Origin: Branchinecta lynchi
Taxonomy: Eukaryota > Arthropoda > Branchiopoda > Anostraca > Branchinectidae
Length of the DNA stretch: 64,000 nucleotides
NCBI GenBank assembly: GCA_023053575.1
Contig: JAKZAP010000151.1
Span: forward strand, 32,342-96,341
Direction of reading: 5' to 3'
Below, piece after piece: positions 13,869-26,288 of this stretch (position 1 is the stretch's first letter; each line of letters starts with the position of its first letter). Under the pieces are notes generated by a model, which was given only the letters and a program-made list of their open reading frames with translations, had not been told where the DNA came from and ran no database searches. A program made the translations under genes and the position numbers.

Positions 13869-15958
13869 GTGGGAAAACCAACCTTGCTGGAAAGCGAACC
13901 TTGCGGGAAAGCGAACCTCTTGGGAAAACCAACACAGTGGGAAAACAAACCTTGTGAGAAAACAATCCTTGTGAGAAAACAAACCTTGTGGGGAAACAAA
14001 CCTTGTGGGGAAACAAACCTTGTGGGAAAACTAACCTTGTGGGAAAAAAAACCTTGCGGGAAAACTAACCTTGTGGGAAAACAAACCCTGCGGGAAAACC
14101 AGCCTTGTGGGAAAACCAACCTTGTGGGGAAACAAACCTTTCGGGAAAACCAACCTTGTGGGAAAACAAACCTTGTGAGAAAACAAACATTGTGGGAAAA
14201 CCACCCTTTTGGGAAAGCGAACCGTGCGGGAAAGCGAACCTTTTGGGAAAACCAACACAGTGGGAAAACAAACCTTGTGAGAAAACAATCCTTGTGGGAA
14301 AACAAACCTTGCGGGAAAACTAACCTTGTGGGAAAACAAACCCTGCGGGAAAACCAGCCTTGTGGGAAAACCAACCTTGTGGGGAAATAAATCTTTCGGG
14401 AAAACCAACCTTGTGGGAAAACAAACCTTGTGAGAAAACAAACATTGTGGGGAAACAAACCTTGTGGGAAAACCAGCCTTGCGGGAAAGCGAACCTTTTG
14501 GGAAAACCAACACAGTGGGAAAACAAACCTTGTGGGAAAACCAACCTTGCGGGAAAACCAACCTTGGGGGAAAACAAAGCTTGTGGGAATTAAACCTTTT
14601 CGGAAAACCAACCTAGTGGGAAAAACAACCTAGTGGGAAAACAAACCTTGTGAGGAAACAAACCTTGTGGGAAAACCAACCTTATGGGGAAAGCAACCCT
14701 GCGGGAAAACCAACCTTGTGGGAAAACCAACCTTGTGGGAAAACGAACCTTGTGGGAAAGCGAACCTTTTGGGAAAACCAACATGGTGGGAAAACAAACC
14801 TTGTGGGAAAACCAACCTTGCGGGAAAACCAACCTTGGGGGAAAACAAACCTTGTGGGAAAACAAACTTTGTGGGGAAACAAACCTAGTGGGAAAACAAA
14901 CCTTGTGAGAAAACAATCCTTGTGGGAAAACAAACCTTGTGGGAAAACAAACCTTGCGGGAAAACTAACCTTGTGGGAAAACAAACCCTGCGGGAAAACC
15001 AACCTTGTGGGAAAACCAACCTTGTGGGGAAACAAACCTTTCGGGAAAACCAACCTTGTGGGAAAACCAACCTTGTGGGAAAACAAACCTTGTGGGGAAA
15101 CAAACCTTGTGAGAAAACCAACCTTGCGGGAAAGCGAACCTTTTGGGAAAACCAACAAAGTGGGAAAACAAACCTTGTGGGAAAACCAACCTTGCGGGAA
15201 AACCAACCTTGGGGAAAACAAAGCTTGTGGGAAAACAAACCTTGTGGGAAGACCAACCTAGTGGGAAACACAACCTAGTGGGAAAACAAACCTTATGGGG
15301 AAAGCAACCCTGCGGGAAAACCAACCTTGTGGGAAAACCAACCTTGTGGGAAAGCGAACCTTTTGGGAAAACCAACACAGTGGGAAAACAAACCTTGTGG
15401 GAAAACCAACCTTGCGGGAAAACCAACCTTGGGGGAAAACAAACCTTGTGGGAAAACAAACCTTGTGGGGAAACAAACCTTGTGGGGAAACAAACCTTGT
15501 GGGAAAACTAACCTTGTGGGAAAACAAACCTTGTGGGAAAAGCGAACCTTTTGGGAAAGAGAACCTTTTGGGAAAACCAACACAGTGGGAAAACAAACCT
15601 TTTGGGTAAACCAACCTTGCGGGAAAACCAACCTTGGGGGAAAACAAAGCTTGTGGGAAAACAAACCCTGCGGAAAAACCAACCTTGTGGGAAAACCAAC
15701 CTTGTGGGGAAACAAACCTTGTGGGAAAACCAACCTTGTGGGAAAGCGAACCTTTTGGGAAAACCAACACAGTGGGAAAACAAACCTTGTGGGAAAACAA
15801 ACCTTGTGGGGAAACAAACCTTGCGGGAAAACTAACCTTGTGGGAAAACAAACCCTGCGGGAAAACCAACCTTGTGGGAAAACCAACCTTGTGAGAAAAC
15901 AAACCTTGTGGGGAAACAAACCTAGTGGGAAAACAAACCTTGTGAGAAAACAAACCTT
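13869..15958 (+). repeat. Higher-order repeat unit B, first copy (about 2.09 kb)
   Basis: Matched by 15959-17720 at an offset of 2,091 bp (123 monomers), falling to about 1,804 bp after internal losses. Diagnostic variants: GGAAATAAATC at 14393 and 16484, and the GGGAAGACC plus AAACACAACC pair at 15248 and 17051. Related copies lie at 20.7-22.2 kb and 23.4-25.1 kb; the second has AAATAAATC at 23992 and GGAAGACC at 24857. Confidence 0.88.
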
Positions 15959-17720
15959 GTGGGAAAACCAACCTTGCGGGAAAGCGAACCTTGCGGAAAA
16001 GCGAACCTCTTGGGAAAACCAACACAGTGGGAAAACAAACCTTGTGAGAAAACAATCCTTGTGAGAAAACAAACCTTGTGGGGAAACAAACCTTGTGGGG
16101 AAACAAACCTTGTGGGAAAACTATCCTTGTGGGAAAAAAAACCTTGCGGGAAAACTAACCTTGTGGGAAAAGAAAACCCTGCGGGAAAACTAGCCTTGTG
16201 GGAAAACCAACCTTGTGGGGAAACAAACCTTTCGGGAAAACCAACCTTGTGGGAAAACAAACCTTGTGAGAAAACAAACATTGTGGGAAAACCACCCTTT
16301 TGGGAAAGCGAACCTTGCGGGAAAGCGAACCTTTTGGGAAAACCAACACAGTGGGAAAACAAACCTTGTGAGAAAACAATCCTTGTGGGAAAACAAACCT
16401 TGCGGGAAAACTAACCTTGTGGGAAAACAAACCCTGCGGGAAAACCAGCCTTGTGGGAAAACCAACCTTGTGGGGAAATAAATCTTTCGGGAAAACCAAC
16501 CTTGTGGGAAAACAAACCTTGTGAGAAAACAAACATTGTGGGGAAACAAACCTTGTGGGAAAACCAGACTTGCGGGAAAGCGAACCTTTTGGGAAAACCA
16601 ACACAGTGGGAAAACAAACCTTGTGGGAAAACCAACCTTGCGGGAAAACCAACCTTGGGGGAAAACAAACCTTGTGGGAAAACAAACCTTGTGGGGAAAC
16701 AAACCTAGTGGGAAAACAAACCTTGTGAGAAAACAATCCTTGTGGGAAAACAAACCTTGTGGGAAAACAAACCTTGCGGGAAAACTAACCTTGTGGGAAA
16801 ACAAACCCTGTGGGAAAACCAACCTTGTGGGGAAATAAACCTTTCGGGAAAAACAACCTTGTGGGAAAACAAACCTTGTGGGAAAACAAACCTTGTGGGG
16901 AAACAAACCTTGTGAGAAAACCAACCTTGCGGGAAAGCGAACCTTTTGGGAAAACCAACAAAGTGGGAAAACAAACCTTGTGGGAAAACCAACCTTGCGG
17001 GAAAACCAACCTTGGGGGAAAACAAAGCTTGTGGGAAAACAAACCTTGTGGGAAGACCAACCTAGTGGGAAACACAACCTAGTGGGAAAACAAACCTTAT
17101 GGGGAAAGCATCCCTGCGGGAAAGCCAACCTTGTGGGAAAACCAACCTTGTGGGAAAGCGAACCTTTTGGGAAAACCAACACAGTGGGAAAACAAACCTT
17201 GTGGGAAAACCAACCTTGCGGGAAAACCAACCTTGGGGGAAAACAAACCTTGTGGGAAAACAAACCTTGTGGGGAAACAAACCTTGTAGGGAAACAAACC
17301 TTGTGGGAAAACTAACCTTGTGGGAAAACAAACCTTGTGGGAAAAGCGAACCTTTTGGGAAAGAGAACCTTTTGGGAAAACCAACACAGTGGGAAAACAA
17401 ACCTTTTGGGTAAACCAACCTTGCGGGAAAACCAACCTTGGGGGAAAACAAAGCTTGTGGGAAAACAAACCCTGCGGAAAAACCAACCTTGTGGGAAAAC
17501 CAACCTTGTGGGGAAACAAACCTTGTGGGAAAACCAACCTTGTGGGAAAGCGAACCTTTTGGGAAAACCAACACAGTGGGAAAACAAACCTTGTGAGAAA
17601 ACAATCCTTGTGGGAAAACAAACCTTGCGGGAAAACTAACCTTGTGGGAAAACAAACCCTGCGGGAAAACCAACCTTGTGGGAAAACCAACCTTGTGGGG
17701 AAACAAACCTTTCTGGAAAA
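15959..17720 (+). repeat. Higher-order repeat unit B, second copy (about 1.8 kb)
   Basis: Second of the tandem unit-B copies. It is shorter than the first because several monomers are missing between the AAATAAATC marker and the GGAAGACC marker (567 bp here against 855 bp in the first copy). It also has a one-base insertion in AAAAGAAAACCC near 16170. Confidence 0.85.
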
Positions 17721-17859
17721 CCAACCTTGTGGGAAAACAAACCTTGCGGGAAAACTAACCTTGTGGGAAAACAAACCCTGCGGGAAAACCAACCTTGTGG
17801 GAAAACCAACCTTGTGGGGAAACAAACCTTTCGGGAAAACCAACCTTGTGGGAAAACAA

Positions 17860-17879
17860 ACATTGTGTTAAATCAGACC
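17860..17879 (+). repeat. TTAAATCAG marker monomer, copy 5 (GTCGG subtype)
   Basis: Isolated copy about 10 kb from the previous one. It is followed by AAAACTAACCTTGTGGG rather than the usual TTGCGGG monomer. Confidence 0.95.
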
Positions 17880-18602
17880 TTGTCGGAAAACTAACCTTGT
17901 GGGAAAACAAACCCTGCGGGAAAACCAACCTTGTGGGAAAACCAACCTTGTGGGGAAACAAACCTTTCTGGAAAACCAACCTTGTGGGAAAACAAACCTT
18001 GCGGGAAAACTAACCTTGTGGGAAAACAAACCCTGCGGGAAAACCAACCTTGTGGGAAAACCAACCTTGTGGGGAAACAAACCTTTCGAGAAAACCAACC
18101 TTGGGGGAAAACAAACCTTGTGGGTAAACAAACCTTGTGGGAAAACAAACCTTGTGGGAAAACCAACCTAGTGGGAAAACAAACCTTGTGAGAAAACAAA
18201 CCTTGTGGGAAAACCAACCTTATGGGGAAACAAACCCTGCGGGAAAACCAACCTTGTGGGAAAACCAACCTTGCGGGAAAGCGAACCTTTTGGGAAAACC
18301 AACACAGTGGGAAAACAAACCTTGTGAGAAAACAATCCTTGTGGGAAAACAAACCTTGTGGGGAAACAAACCTTGTGGGGAAACAAACCTTGTGGGAAAA
18401 CTAACCTTGTGGGAAAACAAACCTTGCGGGAAAACTAACCTTGTGGGAAAACAAACCCTGCGGGAAAAAAAACCTTGTGGGAAAACCAACCTTATGGGGA
18501 AACAAACCTTTCTCGAAAACCAACCTTGTTGCAAAACAAACCTTGTGGGAAAACAAACCTTGTGGGAAAACAAACCTTGTGGGAAAACAAACCTTGTGAG
18601 AA

Positions 18603-19078
18603 AACAAACCTTGTGGGGAAACAAACCTAGTGGGAAAACAAACCTTGTGAGAAAAAAAACCTTGTGGGAAAACCAACCTTGCGGGAAAGCGAACCTTGCG
18701 GGAAAGCGAACCTCTTGGGAAAACCAACACAGTGGGAAAACAAACCTTGTGAGAAAACAATCCTTGTGGGAAAACAAACCTTGTGGGGAAACAAACCTTG
18801 TGGGGAAACAAACCTTGTGGGAAAACAAACCTTGTGAGAAAACAAACCTTGTGGGGAAACAAACCTAGTGGGAAAACAAACCTTGTGAGAAAACAAACCT
18901 TGTGGGAAAACCAACCTTGCGGGAAAGCGAACCTTGCGGGAAAGCGAACCTCTTGGGAAAACCAACACAGTGGGAAAACAAACCTTGTGAGAAAACAATC
19001 CTTGTGGGAAAACAAACCTTGTGGGGAAACAAACCTTGTGGGGAAACAAACCTTGTGGGAAAACTAACCTTGTGGGAA
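18603..19078 (+). repeat. 238-bp (14-monomer) tandem pair
   Basis: The doubled GCGAACC motif followed by CCTCTTGGG starts at 18679 and again at 18917, exactly 238 bp apart, with matching monomers on either side. The left copy has an A-run expansion (GAGAAAAAAAACC) that the right copy lacks. Confidence 0.9.
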
Positions 19079-20699
19079 AACAAACCTTGTGGGGAAACAA
19101 ACCTTGTGGGGAAACAAACCTTGTGGGAAAACAAACCTTGTGAGAAAACAATCCTTGTGGGAAAACAAACCTTGTGGGGAAACAAACCTTGTGGGGAAAC
19201 AAACCTTGTGGGGAAACAAACCTTGTGGGGAAACAAACCTTGTGGGAAAACAAACCTTGTGGGAAAACAAGCCTTGTGAGAAAACAAACATTGTGGGGAA
19301 ACAAACCTTGTGGGAAAACCAGCCTTGCGGGAAAGCGAACCTTTTGGGAAAACCAACCTTATGGGGAAAGCAACCCTGCGGGAAAACCAACCTTGTGGGA
19401 AAACGAACCTTGTGGGAAAACCAACCTTTTGGGAAAGCGAACCTTTTGGGAAAACCAACACAGTGGGAAAACAAACCTTGTGGGAAAACAAACCTTGTGG
19501 GGAAACAAACCTTGCGGGAAAACTAACCTTGTGGGAAAACAAACCCTGCGGGAAAACCAACCTTGTGGGAAAACCAACCTTGTGGGGAAACAAACCTTTC
19601 GGGAAAACCAACCTTGTGGGAAAACAAACCTTGTGGGAAAACAAACCTAGTTGGGAAACAAACCTTGTGGGAAAACCAACCTTGCGGGAAAGCGAACCTT
19701 TTGGGAAAACCAACACAGTGGGAAAACAAACCTTGTGGGTAAACCAACCTTGCGGGAAAACCAACCTTGGGGGAAAACAAAGCTTCTGGGAAAACAAACC
19801 TTGTGGGAAAACCAACCTAGTGGGAAAAAACAACCTTGGGGGAAAACAAAGTTTGTGGGAAAACAAACCTTGTGGGAAAACCAACCTAGTGGGAAAAACA
19901 ACCTAGTGGGAAAACAAACCTTGTGAGAAAACAAACCTTGTGGGAAAACCAACCTTATGGGGAAAGCAACCCTGCGGGAAAACCAACCTTGTGGGAAAAC
20001 CAACCTTGTGGGAAAACCAACCTTGTGGGAAAGCAAACCTTTTGGGAAAACCAACACAGTGGGAAAACAAACCTTGTGGGGAAACAAACCTTGCGGGAAA
20101 ACTAACCTTGTGTGAAAACAAACCCTGCGGGAAAACCAACCTTGGGGGAAAACCAACCTTGCGGGAAAGCGAACCTTTTGGGAAAACCAACACAGTGGGA
20201 AAACAACCTTGTGAGTAAACAATCCTTGTGGGAAAACAAACCTTGTGGGGAAACAAACCTTGTGGGGAAACAAACCTTGTGGGAAAACTAACCTTGTGGG
20301 AAAACCAACCTTGCGGGAAAACTAACCTTGTGGGAAAAAAAACCCTGCGGGAAAACAAACCTTGTGGGAAAACCAACCTTATGGGGAAAGCAACCCTGCG
20401 GGAAAACCAACCTTGTGGGAAAACCAACCTTGTGGGAAAACCAACCTTGTGGGAAAGCGAACCTTTTGGGAAAACCAACACAGTGGGAAAACAAACCTTG
20501 TGGGAAAACAAACCTTGCGGGAAAACTAACCTTGTGGGAAAAAAAACCCTGCGGGAAAACAAACCTTGTTGGAAAACCAACCTTGTGGGGAAACAAACCT
20601 TTCTGGAAAACCAACCTTGTGGCAAAACAAACCTTGTGGGAAAACAAACCTTGTGGGAAAACGAACCTTGTGGGAAACACAACCTTGTGAGAAAACAAA

Positions 20700-23600
20700 C
20701 CTTGTGGGGAAACAAACCTAGTGGGAAAACAAACCTTGTGAGGAAAACAAACCTTGTGGGAAAACCAACCTTGCGGGAAAACGAACCTTGCGGGGAAAGC
20801 GAACCTCTTGGGAAAACCAACACAGTGGGAAAACAAACCTTGTGAGAAAAACAATCCTTGTGAGAAAACAAACCTTGTGGGGAAACAAACCTTGTGGGGA
20901 AACAAACCTTGTGGGGAAAACTAACCTTGTGGGAAAAAAAACCTTGCGGGAAAACTAACCTTGTGGGAAAACAAACCCTGCGGGAAAACCAGCCTTGTGG
21001 GAAAACCAACCTTGTGGGGAAACAAACCTTTCGGGAAAACCAACCTTTTGGGAAAACAAACCTTGTGAGAAAACAAACATTGTGATAAAACCACCCTTTT
21101 GGGAAAGCGAACCTTGCGGGAAAGCGAACCTTTTGGGAAAACCAACACAGTGGGAAAACAAACCTTGTGAGAAAACAATCCTTGTGGGAAAACAAACCTT
21201 GCGGGAAAACTAACCTTGTGGGAAAACAAACCCTGCGGGAAAACCAGCCTTGTGGGAAAACCAACCTTGTGGGGAAAACGAACCTTGTGGGAAAGCGAAC
21301 CTTTTGGGAAAACCAACATGGTGGGAAAACAAACCTTGTGGGAAAACCAACCTTGCGGGAAAACCAACCTTGGGGGAAAACAAACCTTGTGGGAAAACAA
21401 ACCTTGTGGGGAAACAAACCTAGTGGGGAAAACAAACCCTTGTGAGAAAACAATCCTTGTGGGAAAACAAACCTTGTGGGAAAACAAACCTTGCGGGAAA
21501 ACTAACCTTGTGGGAAAACAAACCCTGCGGGAAAACCAACCTTGTGGGAAAACCAACCTTGTGGGGAAACAAACCTTTCGGGAAAACCAACCTTGTGGGA
21601 AAACAAACCTTGTGGGAAAACAAACCTTGTGGGGAAACAAACCTTGTGAGAAAACCAACCTTGCGGGAAAGCGAACCTTTTGGGAAAACCAACAAAGTGG
21701 GAAAACAAACCTTGTGGGAAAACCAACCTTGCGGGAAAACCAACCTTGGGGGAAAACAAAGCTTGTGGGAAAAACAAACCTTGTGGGAAGACCAACCTAG
21801 TGGGAAACACAACCTAGTGGGAAAACAAACCTTATGGGGAAAGCAACCCTGCGGGAAAACCAACCTTGTGGGAAAACCAACCTTGTGGGAAAGCGAACCT
21901 TTTGGGAAAACCAACACAGTGGGAAAACAAACCTTGTGGGAAAACCAACCTTGCGGGAAAACCAACCTTGGGGGAAAACAAACCTTGTGGGAAAACATAC
22001 CTTGTGGGGAAACAAACCTTGTGGGGGAAACAAACCTTGTGTGGAAAACTAACCCTTGTGGGAAAACAAACCTTGTGGGAAAAGCGAACCTTTTGGGAAA
22101 GAGAACCTTTTGGGAAAACCAACACAGTGGGGAAAACAAACCTTTTGGGTAAACCAACCTTGCGGGAAAACCTACCTTGGGGGAAAACAAAGCTTGTGGG
22201 AAAACAAACCCTGCGGAAAAACCAACCTTGTGGGAAAACCAACCTTGTGGGGAAACAAACCTTTCTGGAAAACCAACCTTGTGGGAAAACAAACCTTGTG
22301 GGAAAACAAACCTTGTGGGAAAACAAACCTTGTGGGAAAACAAACCTTGTGAGAAAACAAACCTTGTGGGGAAACAAACCTAGTGGGAAAACAAACCTTG
22401 TGAGAAAACAAACCTTGCGGGAAAACTAACCTTGTGGGAAAACAAACCCTGCGGGAAAACCAACCTTGGGGGAAAACCAACCTTGCGGGAAAGAGAACCT
22501 TTTGGGAAAACCAACACAGTGGGAAAACAACCTTGTGAGTAAACAATCCTTGTGGGAAAACAAACCTTGTGGGGAAACAAACCTTGTGGGGAAACAAACC
22601 TTGTGGGAAAACTAACCTTGTGGGAAAACAAACCTTGCGGGAAAACTAACCTTGTGGGAAAACCAAACCCTGCAGGAAAACAAACCTTGTGGGGAAAACC
22701 AACCTTATGGGGAAAGCAACCCTGCGGGAAAACCAACCTTGTGGGAAAACCAACCTTGTGGGAAAACCAACCTTGTGGGAAAGCGAACCTTTTGGGAAAA
22801 CCAACACAGTGGGAAAACAAACCTTGTGGGAAAACAAACCTTGCGGGAAAACTAACCTTGTGGGAAAACAAACCCTGCGGGAAAACAAACCTTGTGGGAA
22901 AACCAACCTTGTGGGGAAACAAACCTTTCTGGGAAAACCAACCTTGTGGCAAAACAAACCTTGTGGGAAAACAAACCTTGTGGGAAAACGAACCTTGTGG
23001 GAAAACAAACCTTGTGAGAAAACAAACCTTGTGGGGAAACAAACCTAGTGGGAAAACAAACCTTGTGAGAAAACAAACCTTGTGGGAAAACCAACCTTAT
23101 GGGGAAAGCAACCCTGCGGGAAAACCAACCTTGTGGGAAAACCAACCTTGTGGGAAAACCAACCTTGTGGGAAAGCGAACCTTTTGGGAAAACCAACACA
23201 GTGGGAAAACAAACCTTGTGGGAAAACAAACCTTGCGGGAAAACTAACCTTGTGGGAAAACAAACCCTGCGGGAAAACAAACCTTGTGGGAAAACCAACC
23301 TTGTGGGGAAACAAACCTTTCTGGAAAACCAACCTTGTGGCAAAACAAACCTTGTGGGAAAACAAACCTTGTGGGAAAACGAACCTTGTGGGAAAACAAA
23401 CCTTGTGAGAAAACAAACCTTGTGGGGAAACAAACCTAGTGGGAAAACAAACCTTGTGAGAAAACAAACCTTGTGGGAAAACCAACCTTGCGGGAAAACG
23501 AACCTTGCGGGAAAGCGAACCTCTTGGGAAAACCAACACAGTGGGAAAACAAACCTTGTGAGAAAACAATCCTTGTGAGAAAACAAACCTTGTGGGGAAA

Positions 23601-24200
23601 CAAACCTTGTGGGGAAACAAACCTTGTGGGAAAACTAACCTTGTGGGAAAAAAAAATTCTTGCGGGAAAACTAACCTTGTGGGAAAACAAACCCTGCGGG
23701 AAAACCAGCCTTGTGGGAAAACCAACCTTGTGGGGAAACAAACCTTTCGGGAAAACCAACCTTGTGGGAAAACAAACCTTGTGAGAAAACAAACATTGTG
23801 GGGAAAACCACCCTTTTGGGAAAGCGAACCTTGCGGGAAAGCGAACCTTTTGGGAAAACCAACACAGTGGGAAAACAAACCTTGTGAGAAAACAATCCTT
23901 GTGGGAAAACAAACCTTGCGGGAAAACTAACCTTGTGGGAAAACAAACCCTGCGGGAAAACCAGCCTTGTGGGAAAACCAACCTTGTGGGGAAATAAATC
24001 TTTCGGGAAAACCAACCTTGTGGGAAAACAAACCTTGTGAGAAAACAAACATTGTGGGGAAACAAACCTTGTGGGAAAACCAGCCTTGCGGGAAAGCGAA
24101 CCTTTTGGGAAAACCAACACAGTGGGAAAACAAACCTTGTGGGAAAACCAACCTTGCGGGAAAAACCAACCTTGGGGGAAAAGAAAGCTTGTGGGAAAAC
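20700..24200 (+). other. Array segment enriched in one-base insertions
   Basis: Compared with paralogous monomers, this stretch carries about fifteen extra single bases, mostly in G or A runs. Examples lie near 20740, 20791, 20846, 20911, 21271, 21424-21440, 21768, 22023, 22053, 22130, 22652, 22691, 22928, 23648, 23800 and 24158. The related 13.9-17.7 kb segment has very few. The satellite itself is otherwise ordinary. Confidence 0.8.
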
Positions 24201-25159
24201 AAACCTTTTCGGAAAACCAACCTAGTGGGAAAAACAACCTGGTGGGAAAACAAACCTTGTGAGAAAACAAACCTTGTGGGAAAACCAACCTTATGGGGAA
24301 AGCAACCCTGCGGGAAAACCAACCTTGTGGGAAAACCAACCTTGTGGGAAAACGAACCTTGTGGGAAAGCGAACCTTTTGGGAAAACCAACATGGTGGGA
24401 AAACAAACCTTGTGGGAAAACCAACCTTGCGGGAAAACCAACCTTGGGGGAAAACAAACCTTGTGGGAAAACAAACCTTGTGGGGAAACAAACCTAGTGG
24501 GAAAACAAACCTTGTGAGAAAACAATCCTTGTGGGAAAACAAACCTTGTGGGAAAACAAACCTTGCGGGAAAACTAACCTTGTGGGAAAACAAACCCTGC
24601 GGGAAAACCAACCTTGTGGGAAAACCAACCTTGCGGGGAAACAAACCTTTCGGGAAAACCAACCTTGTGGGAAAACAAACCTTGTGGGAAAACAAACCTT
24701 GTGGGGAAACAAACCTTGTGAGAAAACCAACCTTGCGTGAAAGCGAACCTTTTGGAAAACCAACAAAGTGGGAAAACAAACCTTGTGGGAAAACCAACCT
24801 TGCGGGAAAACCAACCTTGGGGGAAAACAAAGCTTGTGGGAAAACAAACCTTGTGGGAAGACCAACCTAGTGGGAAACACAACCTAGTGGGAAAACAAAC
24901 CTTATGGGGAAAGCAACCCTGCGGGAAAACCAACCTTGTGGGAAAACCAACCTTGTGGGAAAGCGAACCTTTTGGGAAAACCAACACAGTGGGAAAACAA
25001 ACCTTGTGGGAAAACCAACCTTGCGGGAAAACCAACCTTGGGGGAAAACAAACCTTGTGGGGAAACAAACCTTGTGGGGAAACAAACCTTGTGGGAAAAC
25101 TAACCTTGTGGGAAAACAAACCTTGCGGGAAAACTAACCTTGTGAGAAAACAAACCCTG

Positions 25160-25173
25160 CGGGAAAGGTTTGT
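25160..25173. other. Satellite inversion junction 1 (plus to minus)
   Basis: The top strand changes from purine-rich monomers (ending CCCTGCGGGAAA) to their reverse complement (starting GGTTTGTTTCCCC) with no foreign DNA between. Reading outward from the junction, the order of variant monomers differs between the two arms. It is therefore not a simple fold-back of adjacent sequence but a join between two different places in the array. Confidence 0.95.
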
Positions 25174-26013
25174 TTCCCCACAAGGTTTGTTTTCCCACTG
25201 TGTTGGTTTTCCCAAAAGGTTCGCTTTCCCACAAGGTTGGTTTTCCCACAAGGTTGGTTTTCCCGCAGGGTTGCTTTCACCATAAGGTTGGTTTTCCCAC
25301 AAGGTTTGTTTTCTCAAAAGATTTGTTTTCCCACTAGGTTGTTTTTCCCACTAGGTTGGTTTTCCCACAAGGTTTGTTTTCCCACAAGCTTTGTTTTCCC
25401 CCAAGGTTGGTTTTCCCGCAAGGTTGGTTTTCCCACACGGTTTGTTTTCCCACTGTGTTGGTTTTCCCAAAAGGTTCGCTTTCCCGCAAGGTTGGTTTTC
25501 CCACAAGGTTTGTTTCCCCGCAAGGTTTGTTTTCCCATAAGGTTTGTTTTCCCACAAGGTTTGTTTTCCCACAAGGTTTGTTTTCTCACAAGGTTTGTTT
25601 TCCCATAAGGTTGGTTTTCCCACAAGGTTTGTTTTCTCACAAGGTTTGTTTCCCCACAAGGTTTCTTTCCCCATAAGGTTGGTTTTCCCACAAGGTTTGT
25701 TTTCTCACAAGGTTTGTTTTCCCACAAGGTTTGTTTTCCCACAAGGTTTGTTTTCCCAAAAGGTTCGCTTTCCCACAAGGTTGGTTTTCCCACAAGGTTG
25801 GTTTTCCCGCAGGGTTTCTTTCCCCATAAGGTTGGTTTTCCCACAAGGTTTGTTTTCTCACAAGGTTTGTTTTCCAACAAGGTTGGTTTTCCCACAAGGT
25901 TGGTTTTCCCGCAGGGTTGCTTTCCCCATAAGGTTGGTTTTCCCACAAGGTTTGTTTTCTCACAAGGTTTGTTTTCCCACTAGGTTGTTTTTTCCCACTA
26001 GGTTGGTTTTCCC
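25167..26013 (-). repeat. 17-bp satellite array, block 2 (inverted)
   Basis: About 50 monomers of the same satellite, now with the purine-rich strand on the bottom. The block ends abruptly at the unique island. Its variant order from about 25237 to 26013 matches 28035-28794, including a rare extra T in GGTTGTTTTTTCCC at both 25983 and 28764. These are therefore two copies of one higher-order unit. Confidence 0.97.
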
Positions 26014-26288
26014 CAGCTCAGGAAATATTCAATTCTAGATAGTAAGGCCACTTTTAAAGAAAGCCCGCTATTGCATGTAACCCAAAAAGATTTATTTTTC
26101 GGCGACAGTTTACCACTGTTGGCTAAATATTATTCGGTAAAACTTTAAAGGTTCAACGGAGAGCCTATCTTTCCAATTTCCTTAAAAAGGCATGTAGTTG
26201 CTGCATTTCTGTTCAAATTCTGGAAGAAAACAAACGAGTTCCCATACCTTAACTCTCTCCACTATTTAATCATCGCTGTGACTAAAAA
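26014..26288. other. Unique AT-rich island inside the satellite, identity unknown
   Basis: These 275 bp have no 17-bp periodicity and are the only non-satellite DNA in the window. The left edge is GGTTTTCCC then CAGCTCAGG; the right edge is CTAAAAA then TTCCCC. I see no terminal inverted repeats, poly-A tail, tRNA fold or recognisable protein motif. Two short stretches are open: top strand from 26002 to a TAA near 26148, about 48 codons without ATG, and a bottom-strand stretch of about 39 codons. Neither is longer than expected by chance, so neither is called a gene. Both flanks are satellite in the same orientation. The sister copy at 28.8-28.9 kb has 147 bp of satellite in its place. Confidence 0.9.

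Larger units (their letters stand above)
1..25166 (+). repeat. 17-bp satellite array, block 1 (purine-rich strand on top)
   Basis: Uninterrupted head-to-tail array of a 17-bp monomer, consensus GGGAAAACAAACCTTGT, about 1,480 copies. Recurrent variants are visible: an AAAACC form, an AAAACTAACC form, GGGAAAGCGAACCTTTT followed almost always by GGGAAAACCAACACAGT, a CCCTGC form, an AATCC form preceded by GTGAG, an AAGCTT form preceded by CTTGGGG, a CCTAGT form usually in pairs, and a TTATGGGG form followed by GCAACCCTGC. These recur in fixed orders and define the larger repeats listed separately. Most monomers are exactly 17 bp; one-base indels are scattered and cluster at 20.7-24.2 kb. The left end is cut by the window. 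No gene, promoter or terminator is visible. Confidence 0.98.

Noticed and set aside
1..25166. CRISPR array
   Set aside because: The repeats are 17 bp and directly contiguous, with no unique spacers, no leader and no cas genes.
26002..26148. Short open frame across the left island edge, and one of about 39 codons on the opposite strand
   Set aside because: Under 50 codons, no ATG in the forward one, no recognisable motif, and within chance expectation for 275 bp.
26140..26175. tRNA-type internal promoter (SINE) in the island, from GGTTCAACGG near 26153
   Set aside because: The last position of the B-box pattern does not match, no convincing A box or clover-leaf lies at the right distance, and there is no A-rich or simple-repeat tail.
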